The notes: generated by a model not told the origin, from the letters alone. A DNA stretch of 54,160 nt from Streptomyces sp. YIM 98790 (GCF_011421595.1 NZ_WTLH01000012.1:1-54160); one strand, 5' to 3'; positions 27,150 to 36,144 are shown, numbered from the stretch's first letter. Numbers and translations: made by a program.

Positions 27150-27166
27150 CGTTGCGCAGCGCAACG
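27150..27166. promoter_or_regulatory. Inverted repeat upstream of pglY
   Basis: CGTTGCGC-A-GCGCAACG is a perfect 8-bp inverted repeat around one central base, 131 bases before the pglY start. An 8-base palindrome, TGACGTCA, lies immediately beside it (27141-27148). Both are in the 205-base gap between the NUDIX gene and pglY, where the promoter of the pglY-brxHI transcript must be. They are probable operators; the regulator is unknown. Confidence 0.55.
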
Positions 27167-27224
27167 CGCGGGGCCGACCGCTATGCACCTTTGGCCTGCT
27201 TTGTCGACCGGTGATGCCACCGGC

Positions 27225-27704
27225 TCACGGTCTCTGGACTGCCATGCTGGGTGCCCGGCCCCATCCGAATTGGGCGTGTGCGCGGCCGGCGGCGATGTGG
27301 GCGAGGGCTGCCGCGTGGTAGGGGACGGTGTTCTCGGGAATCGCGTCGAGGTCGTACCAGCCGATGCCTGCGCATTTGTGGGGTTCGGCGTTGTGGGGTT
27401 CGCCCTCCCAGGATGTGGCGCGGTAGAAGACGCCGAGGCGCGGTTCTTCCCCGGGCGCCCGGTGGTCGATGAAGTGGACCAGCTCCAGGTGCTCGGGGCG
27501 GACCCGGACGCCGATCTCCTCCAGCCCTTCGCGGGCGGCTCCCTCGTCGGTCGGCTCACCGGCTTCGAGGTGGCCGCTGGGGACCTGCCACAGTCCGGAG
27601 GCGTATCCGCCCCGGCGCAGGGTCAGGAAGACCTGGCGGTCGCGGACGAGGAGAAGGTGGACGTCACAGATGCGGCGGTGACGTGCGGTGGAGAGGGAGG
27701 CCAC
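27225..27704 (-). CDS. NUDIX hydrolase
   Basis: 159 residues from GTG 27704; the ribosome binding site is weak, so the start is approximate. The full Nudix box GHLEAGEPTDEGAAREGLEE followed by IGV (Gx5Ex7REUxEExGU) is intact. The protein should hydrolyse a nucleoside diphosphate linked to another moiety using Mg2+. A WQVPSGH strand leads into the box, and CAGIGWYDLDAIPEN follows it as in MutT-type pyrophosphohydrolases. It ends cargo block A inside the BREX locus. Nucleotide clean-up is a possible role; the substrate cannot be inferred. Confidence 0.88.
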   Translation of the reverse strand: MASLSTARHRRICDVHLLLVRDRQVFLTLRRGGYASGLWQVPSGHLEAGEPTDEGAAREGLEEIGVRVRPEHLELVHFIDHRAPGEEPRLGVFYRATSWEGEPHNAEPHKCAGIGWYDLDAIPENTVPYHAAALAHIAAGRAHAQFGWGRAPSMAVQRP

Positions 27705-27800
27705 GGTGATGAGCGCTTTCGTATGGGGTTGGTGAGGCTCCGATTATGGCCACGCCCGGTGATCGGGAACGGCCATGGTCCCCCACATGGCGGGCGGTGG

Positions 27801-28928
27801 TCAGGACGGCTCGGTGCGCAGGAACTCCTGGGCTGCCTCCAGCTGTCGGCGGGCGGTGGCGGCGATGCGGCGGGGCAGTCGGGAGAAGAATTCGGCGTGC
27901 ACGGTGCGGGTCCTCTTCTCCCAGCTCCAGGTGCCGACGATCCGTCCGGCGACGGTGATGGCCGCGCGGACCTCTCCAATGGGGTTGAAGGCACGTGCGG
28001 TGTGCGCGGGGTCGTGGTAGCGGGCGCGGGTGGTGAAGTAGCCCTTGCACGTGGGGTCCTCGAAGGCCAGCAGCCGGACGTGATCGTGAGGCAGCGGTGG
28101 CGTGGCGCGGATCCGGTCCAGGTCCTCGCTCAGGACGAGCAGGGTCTCCGGCAGGCCCGCCACCCGCACGGGGGTGATCTCGCGGCGGATCGCCGCCAGG
28201 GCGGGGGTGATCTCGGAGCGGGTGAGCCCGGACCACCACAGCAGGTCGCTCTCGGCGGCGGGGCCGTAGGCGCGCAGGTAGCGGCGGACCAGAGCGACGG
28301 TCGCCGTCGCCGGTTCGGTGGCATTGAGGGTGAGACCGGGATGGAAGTGTTCCAGGAGGGCGAACTGCCGCTGCTCGCGGTGGAGGGAGGAAGCTGTGTT
28401 CCGGCACGTGAGGTGCCCGGCCTCCCAGGCCCATTTGATGCCGAGCCGGGCGGCCTCGATGCCGGCTGCGGGGTTCTGCTTGGCCAGGCGTGCGGTCAGG
28501 TCGCGGTAGCCGAGGGGGCCGCCGGCCAGGGCCTCCCGTGCCCGGTCGGCCCACAGACGGAGATCCTTGCCGGTGAGACCGTGGCGCCGGCCGGTCGCCG
28601 CGGTGGCACCCAGCCGCAGTCGCAGCGAAGCCGTGTGGGCGTCGGCGGCCTGGTCGAGGGGCCACAGGTGGAGGGTGCGGCGCATGCACCGCACCTTCAG
28701 CAGCGTGCCGCCCGGCGCGAGTGCCTGGCGGAGCTGTGCCGGGGAGAAGGTGCCGGCGAAGCGCGAGTAGGCCGTGACGTAGGGGGTCAGCAGCCGGGCC
28801 GCGTGCAGGCCCGCCTGGGCTCCGGCGAGCCCTGGAAGGTCGCGGGGTGCGGGGCCGGTGCCCCAGCCGTGGCGGTTGGCGACGGCTGCGCGCTCGACGG
28901 CCGCGGGCAGGACTGGTACCGGGGTCAC
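27801..28928 (-). CDS. Winged-helix DNA-binding protein, AlkZ/YcaQ-like (HTH_42)
   Basis: 375 residues from GTG 28928 with GAGGAG about 9 bases upstream. The sequence follows the PF06224 pattern: an N-terminal region with LLTPYVTAYSRFAGTFSPAQLRQAL, the TLLKVRCMRRTLHL strand, YGPAAESDLLWWSGLT in the third wing, and a C-terminal beta domain with GYFTTRARYHDPAHTARAFNPIGEVRAAITVAGRIVGTWSW. Some relatives are DNA glycosylases acting on alkylated or cross-linked bases, others have no assigned function. It lies 78 bases downstream of the radical SAM gene and 96 upstream of the NUDIX gene, so cotranscription is plausible. Confidence 0.8.
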   Translation of the reverse strand: MTPVPVLPAAVERAAVANRHGWGTGPAPRDLPGLAGAQAGLHAARLLTPYVTAYSRFAGTFSPAQLRQALAPGGTLLKVRCMRRTLHLWPLDQAADAHTASLRLRLGATAATGRRHGLTGKDLRLWADRAREALAGGPLGYRDLTARLAKQNPAAGIEAARLGIKWAWEAGHLTCRNTASSLHREQRQFALLEHFHPGLTLNATEPATATVALVRRYLRAYGPAAESDLLWWSGLTRSEITPALAAIRREITPVRVAGLPETLLVLSEDLDRIRATPPLPHDHVRLLAFEDPTCKGYFTTRARYHDPAHTARAFNPIGEVRAAITVAGRIVGTWSWEKRTRTVHAEFFSRLPRRIAATARRQLEAAQEFLRTEPS

Positions 28929-29006
28929 TGCGATTCGCTCCTCGTGCGCTCTGCGGTGCGGCCGTGGCCGGTGGGCCGCGAGGAGCTTTGAGCGTAGTGC
29001 TCACGG

Positions 29007-30344
29007 TCAGGCTCCGGGGGCGGAAGTGGGAACCCGGTGCCGGTCGGGCCACAGCTCGTCGACCATTCCGGCGAGCTCCCGATAACCCGCCTCGACTTCG
29101 GCGAACTGGTCGGGGGTGCCCCACCAGTGCTTGTGGTTGTGGTGGATGTGGTACTGGGCCCAGTCGCCGTCCCAGCCCGGCCGGCTGCTGGTCCCGTGAA
29201 GGTCGAATTCGGCCGGGTGATCGTAGACGTAGGTGCCCGGCAGCGGCACGAAACGGAAGAGTGACACCCGTTCGATCCCGGGGGCGAGTTCGGCGAGGAG
29301 GTCCATGGTCTCCCGGGTGCTGGCGCGGTCCTCGCCGGGGTAGCCGTGGATGAGGAAGAGCTTGACGTGCATGCCGGCGTTCCTGGTCCAGCGCACGGCA
29401 CGCCGGATGTGGTCGGGGGTGATGTTCTTCCGCATCGCCCTCAGGATGCGCGGGCTGCCGGACTCCATGCCGTACTTGACCTCCAGGCAGCCGGCGGCGG
29501 CCATGTCCCCCAGCAGGGCCTCGTCCACGGTGTCGACGCGGGAGAGTGCGGACCATTTCAGACCCAGGTCGGCGATGCCGGTACAGATGTCGCGGACCTT
29601 GCGCTTGTTGACGATGAAGTTGTCGTCGACGATCGCGAAGCCCTCGATGCCGTACCGCTCGATCATGTCCACCAGCTCCCGCCGGGCACCGGCACCGGAC
29701 CGGTACTGGATGCGGGTCTGAGCCGCGGCGCAGAACCGGCAGGGGAAGGGGCAGCCCCGGCTGAACATCACGTGGGCCATGCGCAGATCGGTGGTGCTGA
29801 GCCGGTCGCTCATCACCAGGTCCTCTGGCGGCAGCAGATGGCGGGCCGGCAGCGGCAGTGCGTCGATGTCCTTCAGCAGAGTCCTCGGCCGCGTCCGGAC
29901 GGCCTCGCCGCCGCGGAGGTGGCACAGGCCGGGGATGTCGGCGAAGCGCCGCGTGCGGGCCTGGGCGATCAGCTCGCGGAAGGTCTCCTCGCCCTCTCCG
30001 ATGCCGACCGCGTGCGGCTCGATGTCCCGCAGGGTCTGTTCGGGATAGAAGTTCGGGTGCACCCCGCCGACCAGGATCAGCGGGTCTCCGTCGTAGCGGC
30101 TCTGCAGGCGGCAGTCCCGGATGATCCCGTAGGTCGCCGAGGACGGGATGGTGAAGGCCACGACGTCGTACCCGGTGAAGTCCCGGACGTGATCGCTGCC
30201 GCTGACCTTGACCACCCGCACGTCATGGCCGTCCGCCTCGGCCACGGCGGCCAGGTACAGCACTCCGAAGGGAGGGAATTCCTTGCGGTTCTCCTTGAAC
30301 CGCGCGAGATCGAGAACCTCTGGATAGACGAGAGCGATCCGCAT
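29007..30344 (-). CDS. B12-binding radical SAM protein
   Basis: 445 residues from ATG 30344 with GGAGG 5 bases upstream. The N-terminal domain (MRIALVYPEVLDLARF, FPPFGVLYLAAVAEADGHDV) is a Rossmann-type cobalamin-binding fold; its GGVHPNFYPEQ and GEGEETFRELI segments are typical. The [4Fe-4S] motif RGCPFPCRFC (Cx3Cx2C) is intact, and VKYGMESGSPRIL and LFLIHGYPGED follow as in the class. Relatives perform methylations or rearrangements in natural-product and lipid pathways. The product is unknown, and no precursor peptide or pathway is adjacent. Its place behind pglX is odd. Confidence 0.88.
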   Translation of the reverse strand: MRIALVYPEVLDLARFKENRKEFPPFGVLYLAAVAEADGHDVRVVKVSGSDHVRDFTGYDVVAFTIPSSATYGIIRDCRLQSRYDGDPLILVGGVHPNFYPEQTLRDIEPHAVGIGEGEETFRELIAQARTRRFADIPGLCHLRGGEAVRTRPRTLLKDIDALPLPARHLLPPEDLVMSDRLSTTDLRMAHVMFSRGCPFPCRFCAAAQTRIQYRSGAGARRELVDMIERYGIEGFAIVDDNFIVNKRKVRDICTGIADLGLKWSALSRVDTVDEALLGDMAAAGCLEVKYGMESGSPRILRAMRKNITPDHIRRAVRWTRNAGMHVKLFLIHGYPGEDRASTRETMDLLAELAPGIERVSLFRFVPLPGTYVYDHPAEFDLHGTSSRPGWDGDWAQYHIHHNHKHWWGTPDQFAEVEAGYRELAGMVDELWPDRHRVPTSAPGA

Positions 30345-30793
30345 GGCCGCCTCCGGTGTCCGAATCCGCGTGCGTGGGCAGGCCGGCGCCCCGCCCGCTG
30401 TCCGGGGCGCCACGCGCGGAGGTGACCGCTTGACCCCACGCGCTTCCCGCCGACGGCGTGTCGCCGGCCTCCAGCGGGCTGCCGCCTCTGCCAGGACACC
30501 GCACCGCACGACCGTCCGAAAGGGGCGCGTGCAGCATCCGCGAGCTGTGAGCGCACCACGCACACCCCCTGGGCGCGCCGTGGCGCGGTGGGCCGCGCGG
30601 GCGCGGCCGGCCGACACGGTGTGACGGAACGAGACCAGGCGCACGACGCGCCCCTCCGGCCGCTCGCCGATGCGCTGCGCCAGGCCCCGGCCGGCCACCG
30701 GCTCGCCCGAAACGGACCGCCACGGCTCCTCTTCCGGCCGAACCAAGCGGTGGCCGCTTCACGCGCGTACTGCCACGCGTGCCACGCACCAAG
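30345..30793. other. Gap between pglX and the radical SAM gene
   Basis: About 450 bases without a convincing gene. Several frames are open but none has a ribosome binding site or recognisable product. It should hold the promoter of the radical SAM/winged-helix/NUDIX block, since a terminator-like hairpin separates it from pglX. Confidence 0.5.
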
Positions 30794-30823
30794 GGGCGGG
30801 CGGCCCGCACGGACCGCCCGCCC
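30794..30823 (-). terminator. Terminator hairpin after pglX
   Basis: GGGCGGGCGG (30794-30803) and CCGCCCGCCC (30814-30823) form a perfect 10-bp stem with a 10-base loop, starting 15 bases beyond the pglX stop. Such GC-rich hairpins without a U-tract are common terminators in Streptomyces. Confidence 0.65.
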
Positions 30824-30838
30824 GGCGCCACTCGTGGG

Positions 30839-33800
30839 CTACTCGGCGGCTGTCTTCCGGCGTCCGCCGCGCGACTTCTTCTCCGGCCGCCAGGAGCGCA
30901 GATCCGCCACCGACAAACCGCACTCCATCAGCCGGGTGTCGAGCACGGACTGGAACTCCTCGGCCGGGTTGCCGCCCCACTCCTCGTCGTACTCGCCGTA
31001 CCACTGGCGGACCCAGGGCAGCACCTCGTGGAGCCCGGCGAGGAGGGGAACGAACCGGGGGTCGTCCTTCGGCCAGCCGTCGTGCTCGATCCGGTCATTG
31101 ATCAGGTTGACCAGCGCGGCGGCCTGATCCCGGTGGTTCCACCCGGCCCAGCCGAGCAGCAGCGAACCATCCGCGTCGGGACTGGCGCCGGGGTAGGAGA
31201 TGAACCGCTCCTTGGGGACGTCCAGCTTGCCCCGGTTCGACCAGTAGGAGTGCTTCAGGAAATCCGCGCCGGTGTACTTCGGCGGCACCGGGATGTCGAG
31301 CCGCTCACCCGTCTCGTCCTCCTGCCGCTGCATCTCCCACACCCGCTCCCACTGTTCGCGCTTGCGCAGCCCGGACTCCTTGCAGCGCAGGGCGGCGAGA
31401 TGCGGAACGTGCTCGGCGGCGGTCACCTCGGCCAGCACGGTGGCGAGGGAAGCGTCCCGGTCGTCGAGGTGGTCGGCGGCATAGAGCGCGGCAACGGACT
31501 GCACGTCCTTGTCGTGGCGCAGGGCGTCGGCGAGCTGGTTCACGGTGAGCACGCGGGGCGTGACGAACTCGTCGCGTTCCTCGAACCACAGATCCTCGCG
31601 CTCGGCCGCGTCCAGCAGCCAGGCGCGCAGCGCGGCGGCCTCCCGCTTCTTCCACGGTTCGAGCGACCACCGCCGCTTGTACTCGGGGCGCTCGATCAGC
31701 CGGATGTCCTTGTTGTCCTCGATCAGCTTGATCCGCGCCTCGACCACCCTGCGGTACGCCTCCGGCCACTCCGCCGGAACCTCGGTGACCGGCGTGGACC
31801 CATGCCGCTCGAACCAGGCCGTCTCGGCCCCTTCGTCCCGCATCCTGCGGGCCAGCACGATCTCGAACGCCCGCTGCCCGAGGGCCACGGCCGGCAGCTC
31901 GGCATCGGTCAGATCCGCCGGATCACCCGGCAGCGTCGTCCGCACCACCTCCTCGGCGGTGAGCAACCCGTAGGAGCCGTAGACCGTCCAGTCCAGCTCC
32001 TCCTGCAACGCGATCATCCGCGCCCGGACGCGCTCCTGCACGGCACGGGCCTCGTCCAGCGCGGCCCGCGTGGGCGTCCCCGAACCGGTGACCGCACTGG
32101 GCTCATGCGCGGCGAACTCCTGCGCAAGCGCATCCAACTCCCGCCCGAGGGCAAGCGGCAGCTCCGCAGGCAGCGGAAACTCCTGAAGCTTCGTCCCGGT
32201 GAACTCAAAGAACCGCTCCCATTCCTGCGACTTGAAACCTTCGTTCACCCCCTGGCTTCCCTTGTCGTGACAGACCTGCTTCAACCAGAAACACGCCGCC
32301 GACGAGTTCAGCACCCCCAGCAACTCCAGGTGCTGCTCCTCCGTCGCCCCTTCCGGCAGCTTGATCACCGGCGCAGAACGGTTGAATACCTTTCCACCCC
32401 GATCCAGCACGAAGTGATTATGCGTCGCAATAAAGGAGAAGGGGATCACCAGAGGCGCGCGGTAACGTTTTGAGAAGAACATTGAGTACTCGTACCACTT
32501 CAAACCGCGTTCGAGCTGCGTCTTTCCGTATGCAACACGCTCTCGCAGGACCACACGGTAAGGCCAAAGGAACCGCTTAGCAGGAAGTGAGCCAAGAGCC
32601 ATCAAGGTGGATTCTTCATAAGGCCACAAGCTGACGGTAGGCTCGTTGATGCAAAAATCGCGGACTGAATCACCTTCTACCAGCGGCCGCTGGCTAACCG
32701 AATCAATATTGGCCCGCCGCAGTGCGCCTGCACCCACCATGTAGGCACTGTCTTCACGAGTCACAGCTCCGAAGCCGATCTCCGCTTTGAGCGTAGAGAT
32801 TTTTCGCGAAAGTTCCTGTAGTTTCCCTTGTAGGTCTTCCGCGCCACCTCCATGGAGCGACCATGGATGCTTGGAAAAGGTCACCCTTTCTGCATCGCTT
32901 ACGCTAATCCACTGCGATTCAGACCCGGGAGCCCAGACTTGCTTCTCAATGGCGAGCCAAACAGGGCCTCGTTCTCCCTCTGAAGGAATCGTCGTTTCAC
33001 CACGAATACCGAGAACCGCCCGGATGCGACTTGCTTGCCGCGCCGACTGATTCCGGCCAGCCAGAATGACGGTCGGAGTGCCGTGCCCAGGAATATAGGC
33101 CCCGGAAGTGTCGATGATGTGTGTAAGTTCCACTCCAGCGAAGGTCGTCACCCTTTTAGTTTGAGGATCCTTATATGGAATACCTCCGTGAAAGAATGAC
33201 TCGATAAGCACTCTCCCGAACTCTCGCTTCATGAATCCGTTCGAGGTAATCTGCCCAGTGAAGCCGCCGTCACGCCGGTTACTGTCTGCTCGAATTGCCA
33301 ACTCAAAGACACGTTGCGCAAAGGGAACGGAGAGTTGATATTGACGTGAGCAAGCGAAGTAGGCATAGCGGTAGTTTTCGTTCTCCTGCTTGTCCTTGAC
33401 CGTGATATACGGCGGGTTGGCCACGACGACGTGGTAGGAGCCCCTGCCCAGGAGATCGATACTGTCGTTGTATTCCTGCACGTCCTCCGTGCGGTAGGTG
33501 AAGACCTCGCGTTCGGCATCGTCCAGGGTCGGGTCGGTGCCGCGTCCGGCTTCCCGGCCGTGGAGGAGGGAGTCGCCCGCCGCGACGCGGATAGGCAGTT
33601 CCGGCGCCCGGGACAGCTCGCGCACGCCGCATGCCTTGAGCGCGGCCACCAGCAGGCGGAAACGGGCGATAGCGACGGCGAAGGGGTTCTTGTCCACGCC
33701 GTGGACGGATTCCAGTACCCGGCGCACGTGCGCCCAGTCTTCCGCGCCGGGTTCGGCTTCCCGCCACTTGGCGAGCAGCCGCTCGAAGAGACCGAGCAGG

Positions 33801-34603
33801 AAGTGACCGGAGCCGCAGGCGGGGTCGATGCAGCGGAGGCCGCGTGGCGGCTCGTCTCCCGTCCAGCCTTTCGGCTTGTGCTTCCACTCCGGGTCCAGGC
33901 CGAATTCCTCGACGGCCGGTTCCAGCGTCAGGTCGAGGATGAATTCCTCGACGAACTCCGGGGTCTGCAACAGGGCGTAGGTCTTGCGGGCGTGCTCGCT
34001 GAGGTCCTGGTACAGGTCGCCCAGGAAGCGGGTGTCCAGCTCCGGGTCCGTGAAGTTGTAGCGAACCTCGCCGTCCGCGCCACGCTCACGCCAGAAGGCC
34101 AGCAGCCCGGTGGCACCCTCGTAGGAGGGCATGACTTCCCACAGCGGGTTGTGAGTCTTGTCGAAGAGCTGGCCGGCGATGGTCGGGTGCGCGCGTGCCA
34201 GCGCTTCGAAGGACTCCACCAGCCAGTCGCGGTCGTTCTTCTCCGGGTGCTTGCGGAAGTAGGCGTCGTGACGGTCCTGGGCCTCCGCCAGCCGGTCGCC
34301 GGGGCCGGAGAGCCAGGCGTCGGGGATCAGGCCGTTGTCCTCGCAGAAGCGGACGAACACGCAGGCCAGGACCCAGGCAGCAGCGACCTGGACCAGCCGG
34401 TCCTCCCGCCACGTCTCGTACGTCACGCCGGTGCGTTCGGCCTGCTGGGCCGCCTGGTACTCGGCACGCAGCTCCTCACCGACCGCTTCTGTCTCCGTTT
34501 GCCTCCGCAGGTCGTCCGTCAGCGCAGTGACCTGCTTCTGCAAGTCTTTGAGCAGCGCCGCCTTGTCCAGCGACGCGGACGCGACCGGCGTAGCAGATGA
34601 CAT
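30839..34603 (-). CDS. pglX: BREX-2 adenine-specific DNA methyltransferase PglX
   Basis: 1254 residues from ATG 34603 (GAGG 8 bases upstream; a TTG six bases earlier is too close to it). The N-terminal helical region is followed by methyltransferase motif I IDPACGSGHFLLGL (about residue 262) and motif IV VVVANPPYITVKD (about 396), both intact. The centre (about 32240-33430) has distinctly lower GC and A/T-ending codons and probably includes the target-recognition region. The C-terminal half returns to normal GC. PglX modifies host DNA so that BREX can tell self from phage. It has its own transcript between two terminator-like hairpins. Confidence 0.93.
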   Translation of the reverse strand: MSSATPVASASLDKAALLKDLQKQVTALTDDLRRQTETEAVGEELRAEYQAAQQAERTGVTYETWREDRLVQVAAAWVLACVFVRFCEDNGLIPDAWLSGPGDRLAEAQDRHDAYFRKHPEKNDRDWLVESFEALARAHPTIAGQLFDKTHNPLWEVMPSYEGATGLLAFWRERGADGEVRYNFTDPELDTRFLGDLYQDLSEHARKTYALLQTPEFVEEFILDLTLEPAVEEFGLDPEWKHKPKGWTGDEPPRGLRCIDPACGSGHFLLGLFERLLAKWREAEPGAEDWAHVRRVLESVHGVDKNPFAVAIARFRLLVAALKACGVRELSRAPELPIRVAAGDSLLHGREAGRGTDPTLDDAEREVFTYRTEDVQEYNDSIDLLGRGSYHVVVANPPYITVKDKQENENYRYAYFACSRQYQLSVPFAQRVFELAIRADSNRRDGGFTGQITSNGFMKREFGRVLIESFFHGGIPYKDPQTKRVTTFAGVELTHIIDTSGAYIPGHGTPTVILAGRNQSARQASRIRAVLGIRGETTIPSEGERGPVWLAIEKQVWAPGSESQWISVSDAERVTFSKHPWSLHGGGAEDLQGKLQELSRKISTLKAEIGFGAVTREDSAYMVGAGALRRANIDSVSQRPLVEGDSVRDFCINEPTVSLWPYEESTLMALGSLPAKRFLWPYRVVLRERVAYGKTQLERGLKWYEYSMFFSKRYRAPLVIPFSFIATHNHFVLDRGGKVFNRSAPVIKLPEGATEEQHLELLGVLNSSAACFWLKQVCHDKGSQGVNEGFKSQEWERFFEFTGTKLQEFPLPAELPLALGRELDALAQEFAAHEPSAVTGSGTPTRAALDEARAVQERVRARMIALQEELDWTVYGSYGLLTAEEVVRTTLPGDPADLTDAELPAVALGQRAFEIVLARRMRDEGAETAWFERHGSTPVTEVPAEWPEAYRRVVEARIKLIEDNKDIRLIERPEYKRRWSLEPWKKREAAALRAWLLDAAEREDLWFEERDEFVTPRVLTVNQLADALRHDKDVQSVAALYAADHLDDRDASLATVLAEVTAAEHVPHLAALRCKESGLRKREQWERVWEMQRQEDETGERLDIPVPPKYTGADFLKHSYWSNRGKLDVPKERFISYPGASPDADGSLLLGWAGWNHRDQAAALVNLINDRIEHDGWPKDDPRFVPLLAGLHEVLPWVRQWYGEYDEEWGGNPAEEFQSVLDTRLMECGLSVADLRSWRPEKKSRGGRRKTAAE

Positions 34604-34638
34604 CGGCAAGACCTCTTTCCGCCCCAGGGTGCCCCTTG

Positions 34639-34660
34639 CGGCGTGCCCGCAGGCACGCCG
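34639..34660 (-). terminator. Hairpin between the DUF397 gene and pglX
   Basis: CGGCGTGCC (34639-34647) and GGCACGCCG (34652-34660) make a 9-bp stem with a tight CGCA loop, about 75 bases after the DUF397 stop and 36 bases before the pglX start. It would end the regulator transcript, although its closeness to pglX would also allow an attenuator role. Confidence 0.5.
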
Positions 34661-34734
34661 GTCCCATCCTGCCAGCCCGGCGGGTGCGGAGACTCCCCAA
34701 TGCGTCGGCTCGCGCGGACTGGCCGACCAGGGGT

Positions 34735-34956
34735 TCAGGAGGTGCCGAGACCGCCACCGTGGAGAGCGGACAGGAAGCCAGCCCAGCCGGCCGGCGGGAA
34801 GGTCAGCACCGGGCCGCGAGAAACTTTGCTATCCCGGACGGGGACCGCGCCGGAGTGCGCGAAGGCAACGCAGACCTCGACGCACTGCCCGCCGTTGGAC
34901 GCACTGTATGACGACGCGATCCACTCAGCGGCAGTGAGGTCAATGTCCGCAGTCAT
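34735..34956 (-). CDS. DUF397 protein (Scr1-system partner)
   Basis: 73 residues from ATG 34956, overlapping the upstream regulator stop by 4 bases. It shows the DUF397 pattern: W-x-x-SSYSASNGGQCVEVCVA near the start, then VPVRDSKVSRGPVLTFPPAGWAGFLSALHGG. DUF397 proteins are small actinobacterial partners of DUF5753 helix-turn-helix regulators. The pair has been described as toxin-antitoxin-like (Scr1/Scr2 type) and also as developmental or secondary-metabolism control. Here it sits beside pglX and may tune the defence genes. Confidence 0.92.
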   Translation of the reverse strand: MTADIDLTAAEWIASSYSASNGGQCVEVCVAFAHSGAVPVRDSKVSRGPVLTFPPAGWAGFLSALHGGGLGTS

Positions 34957-35777
34957 GACGTGTACTCCTTGTGCAGTGCCTTGAGCAGGGTGAGCGAGTC
35001 GTCCGGGGCCAGTGCGTTCGCCCGCAGACGGTCATAATGCCGCACAGCCTCTGCAACGAGCTTCTCCTTTTCGTACATCCTGCCTCCCTGCGGACCGTCT
35101 GCGTAATAGAGGGTGGGGGAGGATTCGAACAAGAGGAGAGTGAACGGTCCCACGTGCGCCGCGGCGGCCCCGGCCGCGTAGGTGATCACCTGGATGTCGA
35201 TGTGCGGGTACTGAGCTGCCGTGATCAGGCAATCGAGCTGTTCCGCCATGACGGTGGGGCCGCCCACCACTGTGCGCAGGCACGCCTCGTGGAGGATCAG
35301 CCACAGCGTGGGTGGGTTCTCGCGTTCGATCACCTTGCGACGCACCAGCCGGGCATCGACCTTCCCCTGGATCACATCGTCCCGTGCACTCGGGAAGCCT
35401 GCGCGGAAGATCGCACGGGCGTACTCCTCGGTTTGCAGCAGACCCATGATGGCGCAGGTCGAGTAGTCCTCGATGTGGTCGGCCTTCTGCTCCCCTTCGA
35501 GGTAGGGGATGAACCAATTCGGGCTGTCCGCCTCCAGCATCCGCTTCCGCAAGCCTGCGAACAGTCCGTTCGTCCCGAAGGCCAGGTCGCAGCCCTCGGC
35601 GAACTTCTCGCTGCATGTGATCTGTCCGGACTCGACGCGGCTGACATACGCCTCGGAGTAGCCGGCGGCACGACCCAACTGCCTCTGGAGAAGTTTTCGA
35701 CCCAGGCGAACTTGTCGAACATCTGCGCCAAAGCGCTGAAGCGGAGTCAAGTGCTCGGGGTTCGTCGTTTCGTCCAA
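34953..35777 (-). CDS. XRE-type regulator with DUF5753 (Scr1 family)
   Basis: 274 residues from TTG 35777, with GAGG 8 bases upstream. The N-terminal helix-turn-helix (FGADVRQVRLGRKLLQRQLG, GYSEAYVSRVESGQITCSE) spans about residues 15-60. The DUF5753 sensor domain follows (WFIPYLEGEQKADHIEDYST, IMGLLQTEEYARAIF, LWLILHEACLRTVVGGPTVM, IQVITYAAGAAAAHVGPFTLL). It is translationally coupled to the DUF397 partner and divergent from a small-protein mini-operon, so the 113-base gap probably holds both promoters and its own operator. Confidence 0.92.
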   Translation of the reverse strand: MDETTNPEHLTPLQRFGADVRQVRLGRKLLQRQLGRAAGYSEAYVSRVESGQITCSEKFAEGCDLAFGTNGLFAGLRKRMLEADSPNWFIPYLEGEQKADHIEDYSTCAIMGLLQTEEYARAIFRAGFPSARDDVIQGKVDARLVRRKVIERENPPTLWLILHEACLRTVVGGPTVMAEQLDCLITAAQYPHIDIQVITYAAGAAAAHVGPFTLLLFESSPTLYYADGPQGGRMYEKEKLVAEAVRHYDRLRANALAPDDSLTLLKALHKEYTS

Positions 35778-35890
35778 CGCCGTGACCTCTTCGAATGTGC
35801 TCGCGTCTGACGTACCAGCAGGTCCGTCCCTTGCCGATGGCCGTTAAAGTACCCCGTTCCCCATGGAAGTTGCGTTGTTCTGGTGAGCGA

Positions 35891-35944
35891 ATGAGTACAG
35901 GCGGTATCGGGGGATGGCCGCAGGACCAGGCAGCGGAGTGGTGA
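35891..35944 (+). CDS. Possible 17-codon leader peptide
   Basis: ATG 35891 opens a 17-residue frame (MSTGGIGGWPQDQAAEW) whose TGA overlaps the next ATG as TGATG. There is no clear ribosome binding site, so it may be leaderless. The stop/start coupling is the main support. It may be a coupling leader for the next gene or chance. Confidence 0.3.
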   Translation: MSTGGIGGWPQDQAAEW

Positions 35945-36144
35945 TGGATGCGCAGCAGCGGAAGACGGTGACCGGCGGCGAGGGCCGAGAGGAGCCCGAG
36001 GCCGGGGTGCAGGACGGCGGCGGCCTCCCGGAGGTGGCGGTCACCGGGGATGCGCCGACGCTGGAGGAGCTGAGCGAACGGCGGGAGGAACTGCGCGCGC
36101 GGGTCGCGGCGCACCTGCGGGCCCTGAGGAGCGGCGATGCATGA
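35944..36144 (+). CDS. Small acidic protein with C-terminal helix (66 aa)
   Basis: 66 residues from ATG 35944, with GGAG 5 bases upstream; a start at 35914 would add ten residues without a good site. The first half is Gly/Glu-rich and probably disordered; the second half (TLEELSERREELRARVAAHL) is a strong amphipathic helix. The stop lies 8 bases inside the next gene. No family recognised. It belongs to a three-gene set facing the Scr1-type regulator, a common arrangement in Streptomyces. Confidence 0.5.
   Translation: MDAQQRKTVTGGEGREEPEAGVQDGGGLPEVAVTGDAPTLEELSERREELRARVAAHLRALRSGDA

Noticed and set aside
23057..27214. 1385-codon open frame antisense to pglY
   Set aside because: Mirror of the pglY codon bias, no ribosome binding site, and the sense strand encodes a full PglY with Walker motifs.
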